DNA of 14,822 bases from Clostridium sp. CAG:510. Its GTDB lineage: Bacteria; Bacillota; Clostridia; Lachnospirales; Lachnospiraceae. A program made the translations under genes and the position numbers. Positions 14,703 to 14,822 of the stretch are shown here, one piece after another. The stretch is taken from the NCBI GenBank assembly GCA_000434615.1, contig FR880819.1:56394-71215 (forward strand), read 5' to 3'. How positions within the stretch are numbered: the stretch's first letter is position 1; every line of letters starts with the position of its first letter. Under the pieces are notes generated by a model, which saw only the letters and a list, made by a program, of their open reading frames with translations, was not told the DNA's origin and made no database searches.

Positions 14703-14822
14703 ATGGATAATCTGGAAGTAAAATTTTATGATACAGTTAATGATGAACTATTGAAATTTGCAGTAATTATCTCACAGAGTAACGGCAAGTGGGTATTTTG
14801 CAAGCATAAAGAAAGAGATACA
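14703..14822 (+). CDS. Probable NUDIX hydrolase, N-terminal 40 residues only
   Basis: ATG 14703 follows the G-rich ribosome binding site GGGGG (about 14692-14696) and opens a frame to the right edge of the window: MDNLEVKFYDTVNDELLKFA, then VIISQSNGKWVFCKHKERDT. This N-terminus, with a first beta-strand 'FAVIISQSNGKWVFCKHKERDT', is typical of small clostridial NUDIX hydrolases, in which the GX5EX7REUXEEXGU Nudix box follows within the next 30 residues. That box is beyond the window, so the family call rests on resemblance alone. Members hydrolyse nucleoside diphosphate-linked substrates, often damaged nucleotides. The gene is separated from guaA by a strong terminator and a structured intergenic stretch, so it is a separate transcription unit. 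Confidence 0.6.
   Translation, partial: MDNLEVKFYDTVNDELLKFAVIISQSNGKWVFCKHKERDT

Noticed and set aside
1..14822. CRISPR array, tRNA or rRNA genes, integrase or transposase
   Set aside because: No regularly spaced repeats, no tRNA-like cloverleaf that I could recognise, and no recombinase motifs in any frame examined.

Overview
The window looks like a chromosomal segment from a spore-forming clostridial Firmicute, most likely of the Lachnospiraceae. The reasons are purine-rich ribosome binding sites, a spoIIID gene with a near-consensus sigma-E promoter, a GMP synthase whose N-terminal region resembles Lachnospiraceae GuaA, and a GH3 glycosidase paired with an AraC regulator. The assignment is by recognition, not by database search.

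Layout. Bases 1-1197 (minus strand) hold the N-terminal 399 residues of a GH3 beta-glucosidase of the inverted-domain type, divergent from an AraC-family regulator (1360-2112). Then comes a visibly AT-rich block (about 2240-7800) that stands out from its flanks. It has two large co-directional genes: an SF1 (UPF1/DNA2-like) helicase with a C-terminal DUF2726/PD-(D/E)XK-like nuclease domain and a WYL-like N-terminus (2367-5387), and a SIR2-domain protein with intact NAD-site motifs (5628-7244). I read these as a candidate anti-phage module: a nucleic-acid sensor/processor plus an NAD-depleting effector. I do not recognise the pair as a named system. The helicase promoter carries a perfect 17-bp palindrome over its -10 box.

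Downstream is a decayed copy of the 5' end of spoIIID with its promoter (about 7477-7666), then a WYL regulator (7840-8760), a DinB-like protein (8843-9556), an antitoxin-like small gene without a toxin (9641-9808), and the intact spoIIID (9874-10137). The accessory genes therefore sit next to, and partly between, two spoIIID copies, which suggests an insertion or rearrangement hot spot.

The right part is housekeeping. A 294-aa coiled-coil/acidic protein of unknown function (10252-11136) has a leader that can fold into a 15-bp stem covering its start codon. An acetolactate synthase gene (11242-12887) is interrupted by a -1 frame change exactly at an A7 heptamer, which could be a pseudogene, a sequencing error, phase variation or programmed slippage. 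guaA (12959-14500) is driven by a fully consensus sigma-A promoter overlapping the preceding stop codon. The window ends after a strong terminator with the first 40 codons of a probable NUDIX hydrolase (14703 onward).
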